Positions 44,821-56,052 of a stretch of DNA of 64,000 bases are shown piece by piece. Where the stretch lies: NCBI GenBank assembly GCA_020912385.1, contig CP087215.1, forward strand, positions 496,001-560,000, in the 5' to 3' direction. This stretch comes from Neofusicoccum parvum (lineage: Eukaryota > Ascomycota > Dothideomycetes > Botryosphaeriales > Botryosphaeriaceae). The notes beneath the pieces are model-generated. The model was not told the DNA's origin, did no database searches, and saw nothing but the letters and a program-made list of their open reading frames with translations. How positions within the stretch are numbered: position 1 is the stretch's first letter; every line of letters starts with the position of its first letter. Made by a program: the position numbers and the translations under genes.

Positions 44821-45292
44821 AGGTAACCCTTATCCTATCGCGTCAGGAAACCTTGAAATTGTTGGCGTGGGTGTGAGAACAATTATCCCTGTCATGGCAA
44901 TTTGTTGTCAACCGGTCACTTATGATGGGCAGTCTGCGCTCTTTAGTAATAACAGCATGATTCTCAGGTGTTTGTATTTATCAGGGAACCAATTTGGACA
45001 CAGTGTTCACCGGATTTGTAGTGCTCTTACATGTAGTAGACATGTGACAATAAAACCATCAAGCATCAATTAACTATGACCAGGAAGCTAAATACCGCTA
45101 GATTACTGTCGAAAAATATGAACACCAGCGCCTCGTTCTGGATCGTTCCTGAATCCTATGCCTTGTCTCTTGTCTTGCTCAATGCGCCACGCAATCTTGA
45201 TAAACAGAAGTTGGAGAGCAGAAATGTGGCAATCTCATCAAAAGTCTTCGCGGACTGTTCCTTGGGGGTAAACAACGTGGTGATCAGGGTAG
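44821..45292. other. Convergent intergenic region
   Basis: Between the 3' ends of the aldolase-family gene (+) and the unknown minus-strand gene. Moderately AT-rich; nothing recognised. Confidence 0.5.
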
Positions 45293-46167
45293 TCAGCGGT
45301 AGTACTGGCGATCGTCGTGTGGGGGGCCGTAGGGTGGCGCCTGGATGATTGGCGGGGTTGGTGCTACTGGAGGCCCTCGTTGTCTGCCCATACCAGCCAT
45401 GTAGCCCCCAGGCTCCCTCCGACGCGCACCAGGCCACTCGACGGGCGGCATGGGCGCGGGCGGGGCTTCTCGTCCGACTCTGCCCTTCTTCGCGCCTTTC
45501 TCTCTCCTGCCGCCCTCGAAGCCCTGATCAGCGTAGCCGGCAGCGGCGAATGGCGGGCGGGCGACGCTTGGGTCTCTCTCGCTGGGCAGGTGGAGGTCCA
45601 CCAAGCCGTAGAAGTAGTCGAGGACTTCGGGATAGCGCAGCACAGAGGCACGCCAGTCAGCGTCGACACCACGCTTCAGTTCGGCATGGGCTTCGGCAAT
45701 CTGGACCTGCAGCTGGTGCAGGGCAGTGGGGTGAAGCGGCGGCTGGCCGGCGTACTGGACGTATATGGAGTAGAAAGGTAGCGACGACAGGTAGGCGGTA
45801 TGGGCGACTCTGCGGGCAGAGCTCAGGCGCTCGAAGAGCTGGAGAATGTGGGCACGGGCGTGGCTGATGACCCAGTCTCTGCGCTCGAGTCAGCAGCCGG
45901 CAATCGGACGGCAGCCTGGGGGCTTTGGGACCTGATCTCGTGGAGACGGGCATCCATGGCGCGCGACTCGGCCTGCTTGACAGCAAGCTCCAGGCGCTCA
46001 GCCTCGCAGGGACACTCCTGGCCGCGCGGGGCGGGGTTGCCGCAGATTGCGCAGCTGGGAGTGGCATCCGAGTCCATGAGGCCTGCGAGCATCGAGGGCG
46101 AAGGCTGGGGAGCGTCTAGCTGGAGCGCGCGGGCGAGGCTTTGAGAGCCGGGGGCGGCATCTTTCAT
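45293..46167 (-). CDS. Conserved fungal protein with a Cys knuckle, unknown function
   Basis: Two exons, 46167-45932 and 45878-45293, with a 53-nt intron, 273 residues. A short cysteine cluster near the N-terminus (C39-x2-C42, then C52-x-C54 in CAICGNP and ECPCE) looks zinc-binding. A long helical segment follows (EAERLELAVKQAESR onward), then a conserved stretch with YSIYVQYAGQPPLH and VLRYPEVLDYFYG. The C-terminal ~85 residues are disordered and rich in Arg, Gly and Pro. The conserved middle reads through the splice without a break (LHEIRDWVISHAR). I do not recognise a named family. Zinc-binding and helical content suggest a scaffold rather than an enzyme. Confidence 0.72.
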
Positions 46168-47028
46168 AGGCGCATCGCGAGAGCGGAGACGTGGGGAGGC
46201 GGCGGAAGGCGGCGACGGTGCAGGCTGGTGCGGGCTGGATGAGGCCGGGCAAACAGGCGCGGAGCTGATTCGTGAACGGCGGGCGTGTGGATGTGTTGTT
46301 CAAGCAGCTGCGTGATCGCCGGCGCGCCGCCCCGCGACAGACAGCGCACGCCACCGCCAGCATGCGGCTCGATCGCCCTCGGACCAGGCCACTGCCGTGA
46401 CGTCTGCGAACCGCAACCACCGTGCTGCTTCTGCGGTCGATTATGCACGTCTTCCCGGCCCTCGTGCCTGCCGTGTCTGGCTGTCAGCCTCGCCCGTGCG
46501 CTCTCCATCGCGTCCTGACCGCCCCGTCCGCGAAGCATGCTCTTGGCCATTCGATCATGCAGCTGCGTCAAGCCGGGCAGCAGCGCGTACACGCAGAATC
46601 AGCACCGTCGACGGCTCCGTGCGATTGACGTGCCACGCTTCGTACGAGGAGACCAACCTTGCGGCGCCTGTGGAGCCATCCCGCTCGCTCGATTGGCTGC
46701 TTTCGACTCTCGTCAGAATGGTAATGTCTCGCAGCATCGGCGACTCGGAATCTCGCGATGAGCTTCGTCCAGGACGGCGGCGGTGGGAGTGCATGTTTTG
46801 TTGAATCCAGACGACCGCCGATCAGGAAGGCCGCAACACCCTCTGTGCTGTTCTCTTCCAGCACCTTCCGGCACTGTTCTGATCTGCTACCTCCCCGTGT
46901 GCCACGCAGCGTCGTATAAACTCCCGAGATAGCGTGAGTGACGCTGCTGTCTGCGAGCACCGCATTTTCCACGCCAGCCTGTCTTCTCGTCTCATCTTTT
47001 GCTCTGGTTGCAAAACACTCTCTTCAAC
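46168..47028. other. Divergent promoter region
   Basis: Lies between the unknown minus-strand gene and the orphan plus-strand gene. GC-rich; a TATAAA box lies near the right end. No other gene is supported. Confidence 0.5.
46915..46920 (+). promoter_or_regulatory. TATA box of the orphan gene
   Basis: TATAAA 114 nt before the start codon at 47029, followed by a CT-rich stretch (CTTCTCGTCTCATCTTTTGC) that suits a transcription start. Confidence 0.5.
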
Positions 47029-47562
47029 ATGCACCTTGACAGCGTCGTCGCCCGCCACTACCACCTTCAGAAGGCCGCCAGTCGCGCAGCTCGTGCAGCG
47101 CCGGACGATTTCCAGACATCTGAGCACCGCGTCATCACCGTCAAGCCACCACCTTGCTATCCGCCGTTGGAGGATGTCGTCGACCTGCGCATCCCAATGC
47201 ATTTTGTCGACTTCGACTTGCGGAACAATTTCCAGCAACTCTCATACCTGGATGTTCCTCAAGAATTCCACGATGGTGTGGGCTGTCTGCTCAGAACTCT
47301 GGTGACGCCCTTGGATGCCGACATCCATCTATGTTCTATGGAGTCTTTCACCCCAGATGGCGAAATGCTCAATAAAGCAGATGACCAACGCTCCCAAGGA
47401 GCGAGGTTTGTGGCGGTCGTCGGTACAAACGAGATGCGGACGAGGTGGGCTGAGATCCACGCACCTCTTAAAGCTCTGGCACGGGAGTGCTTTGGGGGGT
47501 GGCGAGAGCCGCCGGTTAGATACTTCAGTCGGCAGAACGTTGGTCTGGCCCATCGCCTTTGA
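47029..47562 (+). CDS. Orphan hypothetical protein
   Basis: Single exon of 177 residues starting MHLDSVVARHYHLQ in a good start context (TTCAACATG), with a TATA box and pyrimidine-rich initiator upstream. Contains VITVKPPPCYPPLEDV, HFVDFDLRNNFQQLSYLD and a C-terminal half with WAEIHAPLKALA. No signal peptide or membrane segment and no family I recognise. The core-promoter layout and absence of long competing frames make it more than chance, but conservation is untested. The frame is open to 46999 upstream without an ATG that fits better. Confidence 0.5.
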   Translation: MHLDSVVARHYHLQKAASRAARAAPDDFQTSEHRVITVKPPPCYPPLEDVVDLRIPMHFVDFDLRNNFQQLSYLDVPQEFHDGVGCLLRTLVTPLDADIHLCSMESFTPDGEMLNKADDQRSQGARFVAVVGTNEMRTRWAEIHAPLKALARECFGGWREPPVRYFSRQNVGLAHRL

Positions 47563-48551
47563 AGTAGGGCCGGAAATTGTTGCGCAGGGACCTTTCTGGG
47601 TATGGGGTTAGGGTATCGGTTTTCCTGGATCGGCAATATGGCCCGCTGCGGGATGACATGGAGCAATGTATTGATCGTCCTTTCGACCAGCGAATGCTTT
47701 ACAAGCACGCAAAGCATTGCAACAGGCGCGAGTGTCTTCGCGGGAACTATGGCAGCCGATTGCTATCGTTTGCCGCTTGTGCATGGTCGTACTACGGCTC
47801 CAAGCCTCATACGCTGGGATGCTCAAGCGGATGTTTCTTGACAGGAACAGAGCAAGCGCACACAGCTGACGCAAACAGAAAGGCGGCGGGACCGCGGGCC
47901 GGCCAGGAGAGGTGCAACGGGCGTGGTCGAATGAACGGGGTGCACAGTGGAAACACTGGTTTGGCGAGCCACACAGCGGGCGTTCCGGCCAGGGCACACA
48001 TGGAGGGGTGCATGAGTGGGGACGGGCGGCAGCTGGGGACAGGGAGCGCTCCGGCCACTAGGTGTGGAGAGGGCGCATGACGGCGAGGACAACCTCGTTC
48101 GCAGCGGCCACGGAACGGAGCGCAGCGGCGGGCTGTCCTGGCTTGCGAGCGGGCCGGAGCCCACGAGCGCGCACTGCGGATGTGCAACGGGCCTGGGGCA
48201 GCGGTTGCGCGGTGAGGGCGCGCGCCAGACCCTTGATTAAAGCTTAACGGCCACACCTCTTGCGTCACGGCGTGGCTAGTGCAAAAATGTGGAAAATACA
48301 ATGAACGGCGGGCGGGGCTGCTCCGCCTCGCCCTCGTCACCCTCCAGCCCAGAGCTCAACATCGCCGCCAGCCTGCTCGCTCCGCTCCCCAGGCACTGCC
48401 AGTTGTCGTGCGCCCAGCTGCCCTCCAGCCGCCCCCGCCCCGAGCCGCTCGCGCTCCGCCTGCCGGTCCTCAATGCCACCGCACGGCCCGCCGAAGCCAA
48501 GCTGATTCCCACCGCGACATCCGCTCTCGCCCAACCCACCCGCCCTGCACC
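47563..48551. other. Intergenic
   Basis: About 1 kb without a supported gene, GC-rich towards the right. Forms the promoter of the histidine-phosphatase gene. Confidence 0.5.
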
Positions 48552-50679
48552 ATGCCTCGCTCGCCCGCCGTCGTCATCATCGCGAGGCAAGTCCGACCGC
48601 CGTGCAGTCCGCTGTCTGCTCCTGCTAACCCCGTCCAGGCACGGCGCCCGCCTCGACGCCGCCGACAAGACATGGCATCTCACCTCGCCCACGCCCTACG
48701 ACCCTCCCCTGACCTACGGCGGATGGACACAGTCGCGCGCCCTCGGTACTCGTATAGCCAGCCTGCTGCAAGCCCGCGAGGAGGCTGACGGCCTGTCCCC
48801 CGCATCTCACAGCAGGAGCAACAGTCTGGATGCCGGCCTCGACCAGCATGCCTCGGCCAGCCCCGATGGCCGTCGAAGACGCAAACACAAGGTTGTCGTC
48901 CACAGTTCGCCCTATCTGCGCTGCGTCCAGACTGCCGTCGCCATCAGCGCCGGTATTGCTCAGTACCAGGCCTCCCCGCCCGCCTCGCGGTCCCGCAGCA
49001 TCTCCCCGCGCCGTCGTGCTTCCTTGCACTCTACAACCCTCAACGGCCGCGGCTCCGAGCGCTCCCCCGGTCCCAAGGCCATCCCCGAGCCCGAGGATGA
49101 CCCAACCCGCAATGTTTTGAGCAAGGCGTTCAAAAAGAAGGGCATTGAAAAGACGACGTTGCGCGTTGACGCTTTCTTGGGCGAGTGGCTTTCACCCGAC
49201 TACTTTGACCTGATCACCCCGCCTCCCAACTCCACCATGATGGTTGCCAGCGCCAAGGCCGACCTGCTCCGTCGCGGCGAGTACATTGATGCCCGCCCCA
49301 ACTCCTCACAAGGCTCTGGTAATTTCCCCGGCGGTTGGGGTTCCGACAGAGCCACCGGTGCCGCAAACACCTTCAACTCCGCCGGAGCTTCGCTGTCCGG
49401 TCTGGGCAGCCTAGCTCAGGCCCTACCGTTACGCGACAGAGCCAGCAGTCAAGGGAGTGCCTCAAGTGCTGCCAGCAGGGCAAGCCGCAAGCGTGATATA
49501 GCCATTCCCACCACGACAAGATCGGATACCGGTATTTACAGAGCGCCTGTGCCTGCCTACGCCGTCTCACCCGCAGAGCCCATCCCCCGAGGCTACGTCG
49601 CCCACGCTCGCGATGCCTGCGTCGACGTCGATTACCAGTGGGACAGCATGCGCGAGCCACAGGAATGGGGCGACGGTGGCGAATACGGCGAGGAATGGAG
49701 CGCCATGCACAAGCGTTTTCGACGTGGCCTGACCAACATGATTTCGTGGTACAAGGAACACGGTCCTGGTGGCCATCCTGATGAGGCCATTGTTGATTCT
49801 GCAGAGGATGAGGAAGACGAGGACCTCGTCTTGGTCCTTGTCACTCACGGTGCTGGATGCAACGCCTTGATTGGCGCTCTGACCAACCAACCAGTCCTGC
49901 TTGATGTGGGCATGGCATCACTGACCATGGCAGTCAAGAAGGAGATTCCGAACAACAAGGTCATTGAACCTGCGAGTCGCACGCCTTCTCCCATGAATGA
50001 ACGTCGGAGGTCCGGTCTTGATCGTGGCCTTTCGGACGATTATGAGATGGTGCTAGTCGCATCGACGGAGCATCTACGTGTCGGAGCTGACCCAGCCAAG
50101 CCTGGACTTCTGGCAGAAGGCGCATTTGTAGATCAAATGAGCGATTTGCGGCGGCGCTACGGGGCTCAAGCTGCTTCCGGGGGCCCGATTGATAACGTGG
50201 GAGAAACGGCGCGCAGGACCAGCAGCTCCTTGGGAAGCATGAGGCGCAGCTCAACCATTCACACTCTAACGAGGAGCTACACGCCCAGCCCCGGACGTCA
50301 TACTCCCAGCAGCCCCAGCCTTGGTCCATCAACTGGGCTCTGGAGCAAGCCAGCGCCCAAGGAAGAAGCGCCCTCGCCCACGACGACCAATGGACCAAAT
50401 GCCGACTTCTTGTTGAATTTTGCGACGGAGAATGGAAGTGCGAGTGAGCAGGAGAAGGATAAGGAGAATGAAAAGGAGCAGGAGCAGGAGAAGGAGATGG
50501 AGATGGAGCAGGACACTCCGGAGAAGGAAGAGGCCGAAGACAACATTGCTCCACTACCTCCCAACATTGGAAGATCGATGAGCCAGCACGGACTGTGGGG
50601 ATCGGTGCCATCGGGAGCACGCACGGAGAGAGAACGAGGGCCAAAGAGACGCTGGACGGTCAACGAACGAGATGCCTGA
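48552..50679 (+). CDS. Histidine phosphatase (phosphoglycerate-mutase fold)
   Basis: Two exons, 48552-48586 and 48639-50679, 691 residues. The 52-nt intron begins with GC (donor GAG then GCAAGT) and ends in CCAG, with branch CTAAC. Only this splice restores the catalytic RHG (Arg12-His13-Gly14) in VIIARHGARLD; the unspliced frame loses it. The domain is split by long disordered inserts: HSSPYLRCVQTA holds the second arginine, then KTTLRVDAFLGEWL, and the second histidine is in LVTHGAGCN. The last ~250 residues are Ser/Glu-rich and acidic (KEKENE, QEQEKEMEME type runs). Similar ascomycete proteins are called phosphoglycerate-mutase family; substrate unknown and more likely a phosphoprotein or small phosphate ester than 3-phosphoglycerate. 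No targeting signal. Confidence 0.87.
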
Positions 50680-51077
50680 AACGGCAAGGGATTTCTCAAA
50701 TAATGTAACATCACGGACGGGGGGAGTATCCTAATAGAGCGTCGGCGTTTGGGGGACGGTTCTCCAGCTCTTGCAACGGTTGCATAATGCATGAAGGCAT
50801 CAGTAGATGTTTCGGCAGTTTTTTATAGCATCATCTACACGCACCTCATGGCTTGATACCCTCACACGGAACAGATCAAACTTGTCGCGTGCAGCATGCG
50901 TTTGTGAGGGAGCATTTCCGGGTCACGTGCGCGTCGGCTTAGCAATCAGCGCGGCTCACCGCTGACGCAACGGGAAACCAGTGCGACTGCGCCCCAGACA
51001 GGAGCTCACCAGCAACACCCGCCCTTCCCCGGCCCTCGTGCTCCATGGCATAGCACTCGATTCCCGATCTCGACACC
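50680..51077. other. Intergenic promoter of GPI8
   Basis: About 400 nt with a CACGTG box at 50923-50928, about 150 nt before the GPI8 start codon. No coding content is seen. Confidence 0.5.
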
Positions 51078-52312
51078 ATGCGCTCGTTCGTCACCGCGCC
51101 GCTGCTCGCCGGCGTGTGGCTCCTGGCTGCCCTCGGCGCGGCCGAGCACACGTCCAACTGGGCCGTCCTGGTCTCGACGTCGCGCTTCTGGTTCAACTAC
51201 CGCCACCTTGCCAATGTGCTCTCTGTCTATCGCACCGTCAAGCGTCTCGGCATCCCCGACTCGCAGATCATCCTCATGCTGCCGGACGACATGGCCTGCA
51301 ATCCGCGCAACGCCTTCCCCGGCACCGTCTACAACAATGCCGACCGCGCGCTGGATCTGTATGGCGACAATATAGAAGTGGATTACCGCGGGTATGAGGT
51401 GACGGTGGAGAACTTCATCCGCCTCATGACGGACCGCGTGGGCGAGGACATGCCGCGCAGCAAGCGCCTCTTGACCGACGACCGGAGCAATATCCTGGTA
51501 TACATGACGGGCCATGGAGGCAACGAGTTTCTGAAGTTCCAAGATGCCGAGGAAATTAGCGCGTTTGACCTCGCAGACGCCTTTGAGCAGATGTGGGAAA
51601 AGAAACGGTAGGCAGCGCGGCCTGATCTCGTGGCGTGAGCGAAGCTAACATGTGCGTGTCCAGCTACCACGAGATGCTCTTCATGATCGACACCTGCCAG
51701 GCCAACACCATGTACAGCAAGTTCTACTCGCCCAACATCATTGCCACCGGATCCTCGGAGATTGACCAATCGTCGTACTCGCACCACGCCGACAACGACG
51801 TCGGCGTGGCCGTCATCGACCGCTACACCTACTACAACCTCGAGTTCCTCGAGACCCAGGTCAAGGACCCGTCGTCGAAGCTGACACTGGGCGACCTTTT
51901 CGACAGCTACGACGAGGCCAAGATCCACAGCCACCCCGGTGTCAGGTACGACCTGTTCCAAGGCGGAGAACAAGCGGCCAGGGAAAGGCTGGTCATGGAT
52001 TTCTTTGGAAACGTCCAGAACGTGGAGGTCGAGGGCGTAGGGCGCAACGAGTCCAAGCTCCAAGAAGAGTTGGAATATCTGAGCAGACTTATTGAGGCTG
52101 CCAAGCAGAAGCACAACGAAAGCGAGCCCGTGGCGGCGTATGGCGCAGGTGTCAACAAGGAGGAGGCGTCCGTTGAGCCAGATAATGCAAAGAGGTTCGA
52201 GGGCGCAGCCAAGATTCAACGAGACGATGGCTGGGGAAAGCAGCTCATCGGTCTATCGGCGGTGATAGGCATGGCTGGTGTGTGGGCAGCTGGATCTTGG
52301 CTGGAGTCCTAG
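51078..52312 (+). CDS. gpi8: GPI transamidase catalytic subunit Gpi8/PIG-K
   Basis: Cysteine protease (family C13) of the ER GPI-transamidase complex; cleaves the C-terminal signal of precursor proteins and attaches the GPI anchor. Two exons, 51078-51607 and 51664-52312, with a 56-nt intron, 392 residues. Signal peptide residues 1-21, then the caspase-like domain: [17 protein letters not shown], catalytic His146 in MTGHGGNEF, catalytic Cys188 in [13 protein letters not shown]. The C-terminal region ends in a hydrophobic helix ([18 protein letters not shown]) giving a type I membrane protein. Full length for the family, all catalytic residues present. Its products would include the GPI-type surface protein encoded at 28432-29215, though the two are not linked genetically. 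Confidence 0.96.
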
Positions 52313-53814
52313 CCAACTTTGGGCATTGTTGAATTCATGTTTTACCTGCGATCTCACGCCATGTGAAGTTTGCTACAGAGGGGTGCTGCAACCGACAACT
52401 AGCGCGAAGACAAGTTCGCCCTCGGCAGGACTGGTCCAATGCGAAATCACGCCTGCGCATGCAGACGAAGCCGCTGTCCGGAAGTCTTTTGCATATTCCA
52501 ATTGCCTCAGCTACCCATAGCCAACTCGCCTGTCCTATTGAGAGACGCAACACCCCTCTGCACGATGTTCGACACTCATTCCTCCAAAAACTTTGAGGCG
52601 TGCTGAAGGCCGGGACGACGGAGCTCTCACGCGCATTGTTCCGGAATCCTACCTGGCCCATCCTGGACCCTCGCCTAAGTTGGTAGTGCAGAGTTTAGCG
52701 GCGGACAGATCCGGCGCATGGAACACTTTGTGCAGACCATTATGAGCCATGCCAAGACGGATCAAGCGGTAGCCAACACTCTTTTCGCGGGCCAGCACGC
52801 ATGGGCGTCTGAGAAGCGGCTTGGCTCTGCACAAGAAGGAGGCGGATCTGCAAACAGTATAGAAACGATGGCGTAGATGGTCGACATGGCAGCATGAGCA
52901 ATGGCTTCGGATGTAAGGTTCTTGGCTCAATCACAGACTTGTCGCGGCACGCAGACGGCACGCCTGTTTCCCTATAGCTACCAGCGGAAGCAGCGTCAAC
53001 GACCACACGTGGAGGGACGGTGTGGCGCCCTTCCGAGCAGACCAACCCTCGTGGTGTCGGGGTGTGGGGCGAGGGGGCGGAGAGGAGGCGTGGGTCGTTT
53101 TTCCGCGTGTGGCTATGCTGCGGGGCAGCTGGCGGAGACTGGACAGGTTTCGTGTGGCAGCGCCCGATTAGGAGATGGTGTCGTTGGCGGGCTGGTGTTT
53201 GGCGAGCAAACGCCTCATTGCAGTCTCACAAGCTTTCGTGGGACACCGCCAAGCTCTGCTAAGCGTTAGCCGGGGCAGAAATGAGGCAACGCCAAGAGCT
53301 GCCTGGTGCATCTCCCGCTGCTGTGCTTGTGCTCCAGAGCTTCACGGGCGGTTTCGCCGCCGTTCTCCTCGGTTTGCACACATCCAGCCCCGCTCCCATT
53401 GGCCAGTCCGCGCTCGCCGGCAGCCCTGCCGAAACCGCCTAGTATCAGTCCTGTCGTATCGCGGGGTCGCCAGCGATGGTACGACAGCTGGACGCTGCCG
53501 GAACTCTACAGCGTCCGGCTTGGAAGCTGCCAGCCTCCACCTGGGGACCGCAGAGACGTGCCGCTTGCCGGCTTGGAGCACGTCGAGAGGAATATAAAAC
53601 TCGTCGAAGGCCGCCTCAGCAGCCTCATCATCAGCTCAGCCAGCCACCTCTCCCCACCGTCCAGCGCCTCCCAGAAGCCTTTGCAAGGTCTTCTACTTTT
53701 CTTCTCCTTCCATTAATTGGTAATACAACACCTGCCGGCAGGATCCAGTAATCGTCTTGATCAGCTACTCGTTGCTTCTTTTTTAATCCGTAATACCCAA
53801 CTCCCACCGCCACA
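52313..53814. other. Intergenic with promoter of the Egh16-like gene
   Basis: No supported gene. Ends with a TATAAAA box and a long CT-rich leader. Confidence 0.5.
53593..53599 (+). promoter_or_regulatory. TATA box of the Egh16-like gene
   Basis: TATAAAA about 216 nt before the start codon at 53815, with a pyrimidine-rich and CAGCC-rich leader. Typical for strongly regulated secreted-protein genes. Confidence 0.55.
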
Positions 53815-55053
53815 ATGCACTTCTCCACCGTCCTCGCTGCCAGCATGTGTGCCTTCAGCCCGCTTGTGGCCGGCCACGCAGCCATCATCCGCGCTACTGG
53901 CGACCAGGGTGGCAACGGCTCCGCCATTGGCAGTAAGTGTCCTTGTCTACAACTACCGTCCCGCCTCGAGTCTGACCAATCAAACAGTCGTCGGCGACAC
54001 TCCTCGTGACGGCACCAACCGTAACCCTTTCCAGGCAGACTCGACCCGCTTCAGGGGTGACGCTGCCGATACCTGCGGCGAGACCATTGGTGCTGGTACC
54101 AATGACGCCGAGACCGGCACCCAGAAGGTCTTGGCCGACAGTGGCAGCCAACTACCTCAGGTCAGCTCCGGCGGTCAGTTGACCATGACCCTCCACCAGG
54201 TCAACTCTGACGGCGCCGGTCCTTATACCTGCATGATGGATCCCACTGGCACCGGTACCCAGTGGACTCAGATCAACGTTGCTCAGAACGTTCCCGGCAA
54301 CAAGAGAGGCCGCGACAAGGATGGTGAGGTTACTGACTTTGTAAGTTCTTCCAACCCAAATCCATCTCTCCAACAGAGCTAACACTTTACCAGAGCCTCG
54401 TTGCCGATATGCCTGCCGGCATGACTTGCACTGGTACTGTCGCTGGTCAGAACAATGTCTGCATGGTCCGCTGCCAAAACCCCGCCCGTGCCGGTCCCTT
54501 TGGTGGATGCGTTCCCGTCCAGCAAGCCAATGCTGCTGGCGCTGCTGCCGGTGCCGCTACTCCCGCTGCCGGTGCTGCTGCAACTCCCGCTGCCGGCGCT
54601 GCTGCTGGTGTCTCTACGCCGGCTGCTGGTGCGGGTACGGCTGCTGGTGCGGGTACGGCTGCTGGAGCTGGCACGGCTGGCACGGCTGGCACGGCTGGCA
54701 CGGCTGGCACGGCTGGCACGGCTGGTGGTGCTGGTGGTGCTGGTGCTGGTGGTGCTGGTGCTGGTACGGCTGGCACGGCTGCTGGCGCTGGGACTGCTGG
54801 CACGGCTGCTGGTGCAGGAACTGCAGGAACTGCAGGAACTGGTCAAACGTCGGCTGGTGCTGCCGACTCAGCTGCTGCCGATGCTGCCGATGCGGAGAAC
54901 GACGAGGAGGACAAGAACGACAAGAAGAAGCGCGACAATCAGACTCCTGAGGGCGTCGCCGACTCTGCCGACGCCGAGAACGAGGCTGAGGATGAGCTGG
55001 AGCGCCAGGCCGAGAAGCTCAAGCGCCGCGTCAAGTTCGACTTCACTGCTTAG
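53815..55053 (+). CDS. Egh16-like secreted protein (GEgh16/MAS family)
   Basis: Three exons: 53815-53932, 53988-54340 and 54394-55053, with introns of 55 and 53 nt, 376 residues. Signal peptide 1-20, so the mature chain would begin with His21 ([11 protein letters not shown]). The Egh16-like domain (DUF3129) runs to about residue 205, with [33 protein letters not shown] and [10 protein letters not shown]; six mature Cys suggest three disulfides. In Blumeria and Magnaporthe, relatives are infection-stage secreted or appressorial proteins. The C-terminus is atypical: an Ala/Gly/Thr array (from about residue 205 to 310) and a charged tail with dibasic sites (KKKRD, KRR), possibly processed. Only one other His (His109) remains in the mature protein. 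Low-complexity length is likely to vary between strains. Confidence 0.88.
54667..54720 (+). repeat. 9-bp coding tandem repeat
   Basis: Six perfect copies of GCTGGCACG (Ala-Gly-Thr) within a longer region of related Ala/Gly/Thr triplets (about 54,520-54,850). Perfect identity implies recent slippage. Confidence 0.9.
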
Positions 55054-56052
55054 ACGGACACTGCTCAGCGCAAGTGCGCTGTGTCCTCTCTGCACATCTA
55101 CGAGACCACTAAGCCAGTTTCGACACGGGTGTGCGCTCGGCTTGCAAGCAAGCCTCTTTGGGATGGAATAAGAGTTGCACGAGAATGATCATGTCTTTAG
55201 CTAGCTACGAACCTCTTTGGTAATAAAACGCCAACAGTTACAGTTCCAAACATCTGCCGGAGACGAGTGACGTTTTTCTTTGACCACACAAGCAAGTTTC
55301 TGGCTGTCCTATGCTGGAGGCTTTCAACGACGTCTGACTAGAGTTAAACACCTTCGCTTGGCAACTGGGAAGCAGCTTTGAAACTGCTAAGCCTCCAAGA
55401 ATATGAAACCCTGTCCGTAACATGCATGGCTGGCCAAACACATCTCAATCCCGGCAGCTCGCTTCCGGCCCATTCTGGGACCGACGCTAGGAATTTTCTG
55501 GTTGGTCTCGACAGGAATAGCGATGTGTTGCCACAAAATATAACGTTGAAAGCAACCAGCCAAAGACGGTATGCGGAGTGATCTGATGCTGTAGCATGAA
55601 TGATTCAGGGTTCATTTAGCTTGCTCTAGGGATGTAGGATGCCTGATAACTCTATCTCGGAGAGTTGTTCTATAGCGGGTGCGTTGATGGTGGGCTGAAC
55701 TGGAGCACAGACTGCCTTGAGTTGGCTCATGCACACGGGACTGGGGGTTCCGGAAACGGGGTCGATCATGACACAGAACATCAACCACCTAATACTGCCA
55801 AGATGCCAAGATGGAGGTATAATGGAATGGTTTCGAGGCAGGGGTGGGGGCCCGGCCAGTTTCTTGACATTCACTTCTGGTCCGTAATCGAATCGTCAGT
55901 CCGGATGAATGCTTCGGCTTCTTACGTGTCCGACATAGAATTCCACAAGGACCTTCCAGATCCTGACTGCTTTGTGTTTCACAGTACTCAAGTGTGGATG
56001 TCGAAGCTAGTGGCTGAAAGGTAAGCAAGCCCTGCCACAGCCCCTCTCTCGA
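55054..56052. other. Convergent intergenic region
   Basis: Between the 3' ends of the Egh16-like (+) and alpha-fucosidase (-) genes. Frames present have no recognisable content. Confidence 0.5.
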
